Made by a program: the position numbers and the translations under genes. Of a stretch of 6,123 bases of DNA, positions 1 through 6,123 are shown in pieces; within the stretch, counting starts at the first letter, position 1; each line of letters opens with the position of its first letter. The notes under the pieces were generated by a model, which was given only the letters and a program-made list of their open reading frames with translations, was not told the DNA's origin and searched no databases. Origin of the DNA: Bacteroidales bacterium UBA1458 (GTDB lineage Bacteria; Bacteroidota; Bacteroidia; Bacteroidales; VadinHA17). The stretch spans positions 12,434-18,556 of the forward strand of contig DCSU01000040.1 in assembly GCA_002325785.1 (NCBI GenBank), given 5' to 3'.

Positions 1-161
1 CTGTCCCACCAGTATTTTTTTATATTGTTTTTCAGCTCCACACCGTACTGGCCATAGTCATATACTGCCCCAAGTCCGTCATAAATTTCACTTGAGGGAA
101 AAACATAGCCGTACTCTTTGCAGTGAGCTACAAGTTTCTTAAAGATGTCTTCCTGAGCCAT
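1..161 (-). CDS. glyS: glycyl-tRNA synthetase, N-terminal part (cut by window edge)
   Basis: Charges tRNA-Gly with glycine in the cytoplasm. Only the first 53 residues are present, starting MAQEDIFKKLVAHCKEYGYV and continuing FPSSEIYDGLGAVYDYGQYG then VELKNNIKKYWWD. The S-E-I-Y-D-G-L-G-A-V-Y-D-Y-G stretch (about residues 24-38) followed by VELKNNIKKYWW is the hallmark N-terminal motif region of the homodimeric (alpha2) class II GlyRS, as opposed to the alpha2beta2 type. The ATG at 161-159 fits the family N-terminus. It is preceded by an A-rich leader with no Shine-Dalgarno sequence, normal for Bacteroidota. The reading frame is open to base 1, so the gene continues to the left. It is divergent from nadB and has its own candidate promoter at 192-223. 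The family assignment is firm from sequence recognition; anything about the catalytic core is outside the window. Confidence 0.93.
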   Translation of the reverse strand, partial: MAQEDIFKKLVAHCKEYGYVFPSSEIYDGLGAVYDYGQYGVELKNNIKKYWWD

Positions 162-191
162 AATATTTTTTGGTTCTGCATACTAACCGGG

Positions 192-223
192 CAAAAGTAT
201 ATTAAAATCCGCGGTTTTACAAT
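192..223 (-). promoter_or_regulatory. candidate glyS promoter (Bacteroidota -33/-7 type)
   Basis: On the minus strand, TACTTTTG (199-192) is an exact match to the Bacteroidota -7 consensus TAnnTTTG. It is preceded, after a 20-nt spacer, by ATTG (223-220), a 3-of-4 match to the -33 TTTG element. Transcription would start near 185, leaving a leader of roughly 24 nt before the glyS ATG. The match is seen in the sequence; its use as a promoter is inferred. Confidence 0.55.
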
Positions 224-233
224 CCACGGAAAA

Positions 234-264
234 TGTGTGAAATCAATTTGTATCTTTACTTTTC
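234..264 (+). promoter_or_regulatory. candidate nadB promoter (weaker match)
   Basis: TACTTTTC (257-264) matches five of six fixed positions of the -7 consensus TAnnTTTG. It has TGTG (234-237, 3 of 4 to TTTG) 19 nt upstream. Start of transcription would be near 270, giving a very short leader of about 12-14 nt. An overlapping alternative -7 box, TATCTTTA (251-258), has no matching -33 element. The -33 element lies only about 10 bp from the -33 of the opposing glyS promoter, so the two would be back to back. This is a tentative call. Confidence 0.35.
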
Positions 265-282
265 GTTTTTGAAAATGCCTGT

Positions 283-1860
283 ATGAAAATTCGGTGTGAT
301 TTTCTTGTGATTGGGTCGGGTATTGCTGGTCTTTCATTTGCCCTTAAGGCCGCAGATCATGGCAAGGTATGCATTATCACCAAAGCTCAGATGGAGGACT
401 GCAGTACCAACTACGCCCAGGGGGGCATAGCTGCGGTGATGTATGCCCCTGACAACTTTGAGAAGCATGTCAGGGATACGATGGTGGCCGGTGCCGGCTA
501 CTGCAATGAGGAGGTTGTCAGAATGGTGGTTAGTGAGGCACCCGACCGTATCAGGGAACTTATTGATCTGGGCGTTGACTTTGACAAGAAGCCTGACGGG
601 AAGCTTGATATGGCGATGGAGGGTGGCCACACCGAGCACAGGATACTGCACCATAAGGACTCCACTGGAGCTGAGATTGAAAAAGTGCTCATTGCCAGGG
701 TGCGGGAACACCGGAACATTACCATTTACGAAGATTACTTTGCGATAGATCTTCTCACCCAACATAACCTGGGAGAATATGTCACCAGGGATTGGAAAAA
801 CATTGAGTGTTACGGGGCATATGTAGCGGATCTGGCCACAAGCAAGGTGACGACCTTCCTGGCAAAGTTGACCATCCTGGCAACAGGCGGGTGCGGCAAT
901 ATCTACCTGACAACCACCAATCCGGTTGTTGCCACCGGTGACGGTGTTGCAATGGTGCACAGGGCAAACGGGGTGGTTGAGAACATGGAGTTCATCCAGT
1001 TCCATCCCACCTCGCTATACAATCCGAATGTAAGGCCATCATTCCTCATCACTGAAGCATTGAGAGGCTTCGGGGCTGAACTGCGAAACAGCACCGGTGA
1101 AAAATTCATGCCACGTTATCATGTGCGCGGATCTCTTGCCCCGCGTGATGTTGTTGCCAGGGCCATTGACAATGAGATGAAGCTGAGGGGCGATGATTTT
1201 GTATGGCTCGACTGCACGCATCTCGACAGCGATGAGCTGAGATCGCACTTCCCTCATATTCATGAGAAGTGCCTGTCAGCTGGTATTGATATCACAAAGG
1301 ATATGATACCTGTGGTTCCGGCGGCACATTACTCATGCGGAGGTGTAAGGGTTGACAAGGACGGCAGGAGTTCTATTGACCGGCTGTACGCAATAGGGGA
1401 GGTGTCATCCACCGGCCTTCACGGCGCCAACAGGCTGGCATCCAATTCGCTTATTGAAGCTGCTGTATACGCTCACCGGGCAGCGGAGAGTGCCACGGCA
1501 CGCACCGGGAGTCTCACCTATGAGGAGAAGATACCCTCATGGAACTATCACGGCACAACGCACCTCGAGGAGATGATCCTTGTAACACAGAACTACAGGG
1601 AGATGCAGATGATCATGAGCAACTATGTGGGCATTGTCAGGTCAGACCTCAGGCTGGCAAGGGCCAAGACCCGCCTTGAGATCATCTACCAGGAGACCGA
1701 GGATCTTTACCGCAGATCAACACTGTCGCGCCAGCTGATAGAGCTTCGCAACCTGATAGCAGCCGGCTACCTGGTAATAAAAATGGCACAAAACAGACAG
1801 GAGAGCCTGGGGCTGCATTATTCAATTGATTATCCGGCCAGACCAGGTTCTGAATTTTAA
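283..1860 (+). CDS. nadB: L-aspartate oxidase (NAD biosynthesis)
   Basis: FAD enzyme that oxidises L-aspartate to iminoaspartate, using fumarate or oxygen as electron acceptor. NadA then condenses the product to quinolinate for NAD synthesis in the cytosol. The 525 residues are near the usual length (E. coli 540). Visible are the dinucleotide-binding GSGIAG at 11-16, STNYAQGGIAAV at 41-52, EGGH at 113-116, the ATGG FAD segment at 200-203, HPTSLY at 241-246, TEALRG at 257-262, LAPRDVVARAID at 285-296, PAAHYSCGG at 346-354 and GLHGANRLASNSL at 378-390. Aligned by eye to E. coli NadB, the active-site residues are all kept: E113 (E121), H241 (H244), R288 (R290), H349 (H351) and R384 (R386). The EGGH and HGANR context separates it from fumarate reductase and succinate dehydrogenase flavoproteins. 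The helical C-terminal domain (about 430-510) is complete. The ATG at 283 puts the flavin motif at the normal distance from the N-terminus; no Shine-Dalgarno is seen. nadA and nadC are not in the window. Confidence 0.96.
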   Translation: MKIRCDFLVIGSGIAGLSFALKAADHGKVCIITKAQMEDCSTNYAQGGIAAVMYAPDNFEKHVRDTMVAGAGYCNEEVVRMVVSEAPDRIRELIDLGVDFDKKPDGKLDMAMEGGHTEHRILHHKDSTGAEIEKVLIARVREHRNITIYEDYFAIDLLTQHNLGEYVTRDWKNIECYGAYVADLATSKVTTFLAKLTILATGGCGNIYLTTTNPVVATGDGVAMVHRANGVVENMEFIQFHPTSLYNPNVRPSFLITEALRGFGAELRNSTGEKFMPRYHVRGSLAPRDVVARAIDNEMKLRGDDFVWLDCTHLDSDELRSHFPHIHEKCLSAGIDITKDMIPVVPAAHYSCGGVRVDKDGRSSIDRLYAIGEVSSTGLHGANRLASNSLIEAAVYAHRAAESATARTGSLTYEEKIPSWNYHGTTHLEEMILVTQNYREMQMIMSNYVGIVRSDLRLARAKTRLEIIYQETEDLYRRSTLSRQLIELRNLIAAGYLVIKMAQNRQESLGLHYSIDYPARPGSEF

Positions 1861-1873
1861 ATATTTCATATTA

Positions 1874-2863
1874 ATGGAAATCAACACACTCACTGATGCC
1901 CCTGTTTCCGGGGATGAAAGCCCATTTATGGCAGCTCCCTTCAGGGGCAAGAACGCTTTCTGGAGGTACTTTCTCGGAGGGGTGGCCCCATTCCTGGTAT
2001 CCAACATTATCGGAGCCATACCCCTGGCTATAGTGATTATCAGTTACACGCTTGATGGCTCAACACTGCCCCAGAAGGGTGGGATGCCTGATTTTGAGTT
2101 GATGGGAATCGATCTCAACCTCGGGTTTGCCCTGACCCTTTTTCCGTTCATCCTTGCCTTTTTCACCGTAGTCTGGCTGGTAAAGCCACTGCATAACCGC
2201 AGTTTTGGAACGGTGATCAATGGTGGCCGGAAGGTACGGTGGGGTAAGATGCTGTTTTCAGCTTTTTTATGGATTGCCATATCCGCCGCCTGGCTGTTCT
2301 GGTCAGTCCGTACTGACCCCGGCAATTTCAGTCTGAACAACACTTCAAGGACGCTTTTGATCCTGGCAGCCCTGTCACTGTTACTCATACCATTCCAGGC
2401 GGCTTTTGAGGAGATCATCTTCAGGGGTTACCTGATGCAGGGTTTTGCCGTGCTAACGCGAAACAGATGGCTTCCCATTCTCATAACATCACTGCTTTTC
2501 GGGCTGATGCATTCGCTTAACCCGGAGGTCCGGGAGTACGGGTTTTTCACTATGATACCCCAGTATGTCTTCTTCGGGCTTGTATTCGCTGTGCTGACAA
2601 TGTTTGATGACGGCATAGAACTGGCCATCGGTGCACATGCAGCCAACAACGCCTTTCTGTCAGTGTTTGTTACACACAAGGATTCAGCGTTGCAGACGCC
2701 CGCCATGTATGAACAGTTGGAGATCTATCCCTGGAAGGATTTTATCGGACTTGTGGCCATGTCAGTGGTGTTCGTGGTCATAATGGCTGTGGTCTACCGC
2801 TGGAAGGATATCCGAAAGCTTTATGCAAGGATAACCGTTTCAGATTCCGTAGATGCCGGTTAG
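1874..2863 (+). CDS. CPBP-family (CAAX protease/bacteriocin-processing type) intramembrane metalloprotease homologue
   Basis: Predicted multi-pass inner-membrane protein of 329 residues. It carries all three motifs of the CPBP (Abi, Rce1-like) glutamate protease family: EEIIFRG with E179, E180 and R184; FGLMH with F209 and H213; and HAANN with H255 and N259. The motifs sit in the C-terminal half among hydrophobic segments, as the family requires. Likely membrane spans are about 36-58, 83-103, 127-145, 159-177, 200-216, 228-245 and 288-308. The substrate is unknown; bacterial members include bacteriocin-immunity and processing proteins and many uncharacterised housekeeping copies. I chose the ATG at 1874, 13 nt after the nadB stop. 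An upstream in-frame ATG at 1826 would overlap nadB by 35 nt and add 16 residues that do not look like part of the fold. It is probably co-transcribed with nadB. Its 3' end overlaps the opposing dusB by 24 bp. The family call is firm; the function is not known. Confidence 0.88.
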   Translation: MEINTLTDAPVSGDESPFMAAPFRGKNAFWRYFLGGVAPFLVSNIIGAIPLAIVIISYTLDGSTLPQKGGMPDFELMGIDLNLGFALTLFPFILAFFTVVWLVKPLHNRSFGTVINGGRKVRWGKMLFSAFLWIAISAAWLFWSVRTDPGNFSLNNTSRTLLILAALSLLLIPFQAAFEEIIFRGYLMQGFAVLTRNRWLPILITSLLFGLMHSLNPEVREYGFFTMIPQYVFFGLVFAVLTMFDDGIELAIGAHAANNAFLSVFVTHKDSALQTPAMYEQLEIYPWKDFIGLVAMSVVFVVIMAVVYRWKDIRKLYARITVSDSVDAG

Positions 2864-3853
2864 GTCACTGCTTCTGCAACCTCCCCATTTCTCGCGTATC
2901 CCGTCTAATATTCCCCTGATTTCGATGACATCAAGGGAGGTAAGGAGTCTGAGCCTGGTCTCCCTGAAGTCTGGCAGTCCTTTGAAATAATTTGAAAAGT
3001 GCCTCCGCATCTCCAATATTGATGATTTGCCTTCCTTGTGTTCAAGTGACTTGTCAAGGTGCAGCAGCGCGAGATCAACCTTCTCATCTACAGTAGGTTC
3101 CGGGAGTAGTTCTCCTGTTTTCAGGTAGTGTCTTATCTCCCTGAAGATCCATGGTCTTCCGAAGGTGGCCCTGCCAATCATTATGCCGTCAACGCCGTAC
3201 TTTTCGAACATGACTTTGGCCTTTTCAGGTCCGTTGACATCGCCGTTACCAATGATCGGTATCGTGATCCGGGGATTATTTTTTACCTCGCCGATCAGTG
3301 TCCAGTCGGCCTCACCGCGATACATCTGTGCCCTGGTACGGCCGTGTATGGTCAGTCCTGCAATGCCGGTGTCCTGCAGTCGTTCTGCAACATCAACGAT
3401 TATTTTGCTGCTGTCATCCCACCCGAGCCTGGTCTTGACTGTCACCGGAATCCTGACTGCTTTTATGATAGCAGAGGTCATCTCAATCATCAGCGGTATA
3501 TTCTGAAGCATTCCGGCGCCGGCGCCGCGGGCAGCAATTTTTCTGACAGGGCAGCCGAAGTTAATGTCAATAAGGTCTGGCTGTGCCTCCTCCGCCAGTA
3601 TGGCAGCTTCAACCATTGACTCAATGATATGACCGTAAAGCTGTATGCCAATAGGCCTTTCATAGTCGAACAGGTCAAGTTTTTTAACGCTGCTCTTTCC
3701 GTCCCTGATAAGCCCGTCAGAGGAGATGAACTCGGTATACATGAAGTCGGCACCGAACATCTTGCAGACGTACCTGAATGAGGGGTCTGTGATGTCCTCC
3801 ATGGGAGCAAGAAAGAGAGGCTGCTCCCTGAGAATGGTGTTCCCGAGTTTCAA
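2840..3853 (-). CDS. dusB: tRNA-dihydrouridine synthase, DusB type
   Basis: FMN enzyme that reduces uridines in the tRNA D-loop to dihydrouridine using NADPH. Its 337 residues show the complete TIM-barrel pattern: the FMN-binding LAPMEDITDPSFR at 15-27, YTEFISSDGLIRDG at 39-52, QLYG at 71-74, DINFGCPVRKI at 96-106 with catalytic C101, TVKTRLGW at 138-145 with K140, TIHGRTRAQMYRGEADW at 168-184 with H170, GNGD at 202-205 and MIGRATFGRPWIF at 225-237. The helical C-terminal domain follows (about 250-320). The start is TTG at 3853-3851, read as Met; it gives the family-like N-terminus MKLGNTILREQPLFLAPMED. The next ATG (residue 18) would cut into the FMN motif, and an in-frame TAG lies just upstream. 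No Shine-Dalgarno is present (the bases before the start read CCTCCC), so initiation is probably coupled to the gene 6 nt upstream. DusB rather than DusA or DusC is judged from the overall NifR3-like pattern. Confidence 0.94.
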   Translation of the reverse strand: MKLGNTILREQPLFLAPMEDITDPSFRYVCKMFGADFMYTEFISSDGLIRDGKSSVKKLDLFDYERPIGIQLYGHIIESMVEAAILAEEAQPDLIDINFGCPVRKIAARGAGAGMLQNIPLMIEMTSAIIKAVRIPVTVKTRLGWDDSSKIIVDVAERLQDTGIAGLTIHGRTRAQMYRGEADWTLIGEVKNNPRITIPIIGNGDVNGPEKAKVMFEKYGVDGIMIGRATFGRPWIFREIRHYLKTGELLPEPTVDEKVDLALLHLDKSLEHKEGKSSILEMRRHFSNYFKGLPDFRETRLRLLTSLDVIEIRGILDGIREKWGGCRSSDLTGIYGI

Positions 3854-3859
3854 GGGAGG

Positions 3860-4600
3860 CTAGTTTTTGTTCTGGTCAACCTCAAAAAGGGTAGGAGAAA
3901 GGTCCTGTCCGGCGGTCTCGTTTTTGCGGAAGACATATACAAGCCCGTACTTTTCGGCGCTGGCCCTCTTTTCAGCTTCGGGCAATGAAGCAAAGCTGGC
4001 TTCTATCTCATTCCACAGTGCCGTGATAAGATCATCAGCTTCACCCCGCATGTCAGAGGTCTTGTTTACGCACTCGGTGGCCCGGCGGTTTATTGTCTTG
4101 TAATGATTACGTGTCTCAAGGAATTTTTCATAACGCACCTTGACCACGGCGACAGACGGGTTGGTGACCGGGGTGCTGCCTTTCCTTATCCTGTATTCTT
4201 CTCCGTCAATTATCCGCTTTCCCCATGCAACAAGCTCATTCTCGCTTGTGAGTGAAGGGATGGACGAATCATCCGAGGCAATACCGTAAAATGATCTTGT
4301 TTCAGGCGGAACCTCCCCGCGGGCTATGGCCATATTCATGACCTTAAGGAAATGAGTTATGTATAATCTTGCCTTTCGTGCGGTATCCTGGTTTGATTTG
4401 CTCTTTTCCGTCTGGTTGACAAGAGTTTGCTTCTGGTGGCTTATGGTATTCTCAAAGACCGGGAGAAAGGCCTGGATCTTCACAAGAGTCTTCATTGAAA
4501 AAGCAAGCCGGAAGGGCGGTATATCCTTGCTCATTTCAACAGCTTTTTTAAATGCCCGGAGACGGGCAGAATCAGTGTTGGGCAGGCGACGATAAGGCAT
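3860..4600 (-). CDS. conserved-looking helix-rich protein of unknown function
   Basis: I do not recognise a named domain. The 246-residue product begins MPYRRLPNTDSARLRAFKKA. It has no signal peptide or membrane segment and is rich in charged residues, with a single cysteine (C177), so it is probably cytosolic. Predicted by eye: a basic helical N-terminus (about 10-24), a long polar helical stretch with coiled-coil potential (about 50-95), a Pro/Ser-rich linker with EVPPETRSFYG (96-106), a turn-rich part with GKRIIDGEEYRIRKG (127-141), a second helical region (about 152-217, including KVRYEKFLETRNHYKTINRR) and a final segment YGLVYVFRKNE (218-228). I have a faint memory of Bacteroidota hypothetical proteins starting MPYRRLPNTD but cannot verify it. 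The ATG at 4600 begins the longest frame and lies about 25 nt behind a candidate promoter start. Its TAG stop is 6 nt before the dusB start and in the same frame, so it is very likely co-transcribed with dusB. Regular codon use and frame length support a real gene. Confidence 0.82.
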   Translation of the reverse strand: MPYRRLPNTDSARLRAFKKAVEMSKDIPPFRLAFSMKTLVKIQAFLPVFENTISHQKQTLVNQTEKSKSNQDTARKARLYITHFLKVMNMAIARGEVPPETRSFYGIASDDSSIPSLTSENELVAWGKRIIDGEEYRIRKGSTPVTNPSVAVVKVRYEKFLETRNHYKTINRRATECVNKTSDMRGEADDLITALWNEIEASFASLPEAEKRASAEKYGLVYVFRKNETAGQDLSPTLFEVDQNKN

Positions 4601-4632
4601 AGAATTATGATGTAATTAATTATGGCGGTATG

Positions 4633-4663
4633 CGAATATAAGCTCTTATTTATTTATAGCAAT
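4633..4663 (-). promoter_or_regulatory. candidate promoter for the unknown gene-dusB operon
   Basis: On the minus strand, TATATTCG (4640-4633) matches five of six fixed positions of the -7 consensus TAnnTTTG. ATTG (4663-4660, 3 of 4 to TTTG) lies 19 nt upstream. This would start transcription near 4626, about 25 nt before the ATG at 4600, in an AT-rich leader containing the palindrome TAATTAATTA (4613-4622). It is inferred from consensus matching only. Confidence 0.38.
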
Positions 4664-4682
4664 GCCCTTCGCAATTAAAATA

Positions 4683-4708
4683 TGTTGATATCCTGAAAAA
4701 TATCAACA
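4683..4708. repeat. perfect 9-bp inverted repeat in the divergent intergenic region
   Basis: TGTTGATAT (4683-4691) and ATATCAACA (4700-4708) are exact reverse complements separated by 8 nt (CCTGAAAA). The element ends 42 nt before the pepP ATG and lies upstream of the candidate promoter for the opposite gene. It could be a protein-binding operator or a small hairpin in the pepP leader. There is no U-run after it on the plus strand, so an intrinsic terminator is unlikely. Confidence 0.6.
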
Positions 4709-4750
4709 GCTCTTGTTACATTAGCATGATGATATAAAAACCATAAAGAT

Positions 4751-6123
4751 ATGTTCCCAAAAGAAGTTTACATTAACCGCCGCAACAGGCTGAGGCCTCT
4801 CATGAACAACGGCATAGCCCTCTTTACGGGCAATGTTGAGTCTCCGATGAACTATCCTGATAATACTTATCACTGGAGGCAGGACAGTGATTTTCTATAT
4901 TTTTTTGGCATTGATCTTCCCGGGCTGACAGGCATGATAGATTTCAATTCCGGAGAGGAGTGCATCTTCGGCAACGACTTCGATGTTGATGATATTGTCT
5001 GGATGGGGCCGCAGCCATTGATTAAGGAACTTGCGGCCAGTGCGGGGGTAGAGCATAATCTCCCGATGTCAAAGCTTGATGACTACATTAATCACGCAAT
5101 CTCCGGAGGAAGGCCGGTGCATTTCCTTCCGCCCTACAGGGCTGAGACCAAGATGACCCTCGGAGCGCTTCTTCATGAAAATCCATGCCAGATGCGTACC
5201 AAAGCATCAGAGAGTCTTATCCGGGCAGTGGTTTCTCTCAGGTCGATAAAGGAGGATATTGAGATTGCAGAGATAGAAAAGGCAGGCGATATAGCCTGCG
5301 AGATGCAGACCACAGCCATGCGCATGTGCAAGCCTGGTGTCAATGAACAGGAGATATTCGGCACTATTGAAGGCATAGCATGGGCAAGGGGCAGCGGACC
5401 ATCGTTCCCGACGATCCTGAGCATCAATGGCCAGACGTTGCACAATCATAAACATGTCAACATACTCAGGGAAGGAAGAATGATGGTCACGGACTGCGGG
5501 GCTGAATCCAATATGCATTATGCTGCTGACCTGACCCGTACTACCCCCGTCGGCGGCCGCTTCAACCAGCGACAGAGGGAGATCTATGAGATAGTGTTGA
5601 AGGCAAATGTTGAATCCATTAAGAAAGCCGGTCCCGGAATCTCAAACCGTGATCTGCACCTCGGCGCTTGCGGTATCATTGCTTCAGGACTGAAGGAGCT
5701 GGGACTGATGAAAGGTGATACGTCCGAGGCTGTTGCCGCCGGCGCTCATGCTCTTTTCATGCCTCACGGGCTGGGTCACATGATGGGCCTCGATGTTCAT
5801 GACATGGAGAGTCTTGGCGAAAATTATGTCGGTTACAATGATGAGGTAAAACGCAGCGCGCAGTTCGGGCTCCGGTCATTGCGATTTGCACTGCCCTACA
5901 AACCGGGTCACGTATTCACGGTAGAGCCGGGCATTTATTTCATCCCTGAACTGGTTGCCAAATGGAAGAGCGAAGGACTGCACAAGGACTTCATCAACTT
6001 CGATAAGGTGGAGAGCTATCTGGATTTCGGAGGTATAAGGATAGAGGATGACGTTCTGATTACGGCACAAGGCTCAAGGATGCTTGGTAAAACCGCACCC
6101 AAGACAGTGGCAGAGATTGAATT
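4751..6123 (+). CDS. pepP: Xaa-Pro aminopeptidase (aminopeptidase P), nearly complete, cut at 3' end
   Basis: Cytosolic M24B metallopeptidase that removes the N-terminal residue from peptides with proline in position 2. The frame is open from ATG 4751 to the window end (457 residues plus two bases). Related proteins usually end soon after the KTAPKTVAEIE seen here, so only a few residues are probably missing. The N-terminal AMP_N domain spans about 1-135, with NYPDNTYHWRQDSDFLYFFG at 34-53. The pita-bread catalytic domain spans about 165-445. All five dinuclear metal ligands are present: D248 (TDCGAE), D260 (AADLTRTTP), H343 (PHGLGHMMGLDVHD), E392 (FTVEPGIYF) and E432 (GGIRIEDD). H339 and H350 match the conserved proton-shuttling and substrate-contact histidines. 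D248 and D260 are 12 apart against 11 in E. coli, a one-residue loop insertion that keeps both ligands. There is no signal peptide and no Shine-Dalgarno. A clear plus-strand -33/-7 pair was not found upstream. Confidence 0.94.
   Translation, partial: MFPKEVYINRRNRLRPLMNNGIALFTGNVESPMNYPDNTYHWRQDSDFLYFFGIDLPGLTGMIDFNSGEECIFGNDFDVDDIVWMGPQPLIKELAASAGVEHNLPMSKLDDYINHAISGGRPVHFLPPYRAETKMTLGALLHENPCQMRTKASESLIRAVVSLRSIKEDIEIAEIEKAGDIACEMQTTAMRMCKPGVNEQEIFGTIEGIAWARGSGPSFPTILSINGQTLHNHKHVNILREGRMMVTDCGAESNMHYAADLTRTTPVGGRFNQRQREIYEIVLKANVESIKKAGPGISNRDLHLGACGIIASGLKELGLMKGDTSEAVAAGAHALFMPHGLGHMMGLDVHDMESLGENYVGYNDEVKRSAQFGLRSLRFALPYKPGHVFTVEPGIYFIPELVAKWKSEGLHKDFINFDKVESYLDFGGIRIEDDVLITAQGSRMLGKTAPKTVAEIE

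Noticed and set aside
128..337. A 69-codon minus-strand frame spanning the glyS start, the intergenic region and the nadB start
   Set aside because: It overlaps the starts of two well-supported genes and reads through promoter-like AT-rich sequence; the product has no coherent features.
334..1005. A 223-codon open frame on the minus strand across nadB
   Set aside because: It lies wholly antisense to a clear nadB with all active-site residues. The translation shows no family likeness and is rich in Cys and His, as expected of a shadow frame.
2044..2418. A 124-codon minus-strand frame under the CPBP gene
   Set aside because: Antisense to transmembrane coding sequence; such frames arise from codon bias and show no independent support.
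2864..2900. Possible terminator between the convergent genes
   Set aside because: There is no intergenic space, and no GC-rich stem followed by a T-run was found on either strand here.
3128..3619. A 163-codon open frame on the plus strand inside dusB (and a 113-codon one in another frame)
   Set aside because: Antisense to conserved barrel motifs of DusB; no recognisable protein pattern, no leader or promoter.
4631..4673. TGCGAA (4631-4636) and TTCGCA (4668-4673) inverted pair around the candidate minus-strand promoter
   Set aside because: Only 6 bp per arm with a 31-nt gap; easily due to chance and not supported by a second copy.
4717..4724. TACATTAG as a -7 box for pepP
   Set aside because: It matches five of six fixed positions, but no TTTG-like element lies 17-23 nt upstream (best is CCTG), so I did not call a promoter.

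Overview
The window reads as a chromosomal housekeeping segment from a member of the Bacteroidota, probably an anaerobic or environmental Bacteroidales/Marinilabiliales-like lineage (inference). Three things point there: the close family feel of the GlyRS, DusB and aminopeptidase P proteins to Bacteroidota versions; the lack of Shine-Dalgarno sequences with AT-rich leaders; and -7 elements of the TAnnTTTG type in the intergenic regions. Coding density is high and base composition looks even throughout. No mobile element, tRNA, rRNA or CRISPR was seen.

Layout. (1) 1-161, minus: the first 53 codons of a glycyl-tRNA synthetase gene (glyS), cut by the left edge. (2) 162-282: a divergent promoter region between glyS and nadB. 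(3) 283-1860, plus: nadB, L-aspartate oxidase. (4) 1874-2863, plus: a CPBP-family membrane protease homologue, 13 nt behind nadB and probably in the same transcript. (5) 2840-3853, minus: a DusB-type tRNA dihydrouridine synthase whose 3' end overlaps the CPBP gene tail to tail by 24 bp. (6) 3860-4600, minus: a soluble, helix-rich protein of unknown function directly upstream of dusB, with 6 nt between the genes. (7) 4601-4750: a second divergent intergenic region, AT-rich, with a perfect 9-bp inverted repeat and a candidate minus-strand promoter. (8) 4751-6123, plus: a Xaa-Pro aminopeptidase (pepP-like), open to the right edge and lacking probably only a few residues.

The genes form two short likely operons (nadB-CPBP; unknown-dusB) that converge, flanked by two outward genes at the edges. 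The functions are unrelated core tasks: tRNA charging, NAD synthesis, tRNA modification and peptide turnover. I see no convincing new system. The least explained elements are the unknown gene joined to dusB in the same reading frame across one TAG, and the inverted repeat upstream of pepP.
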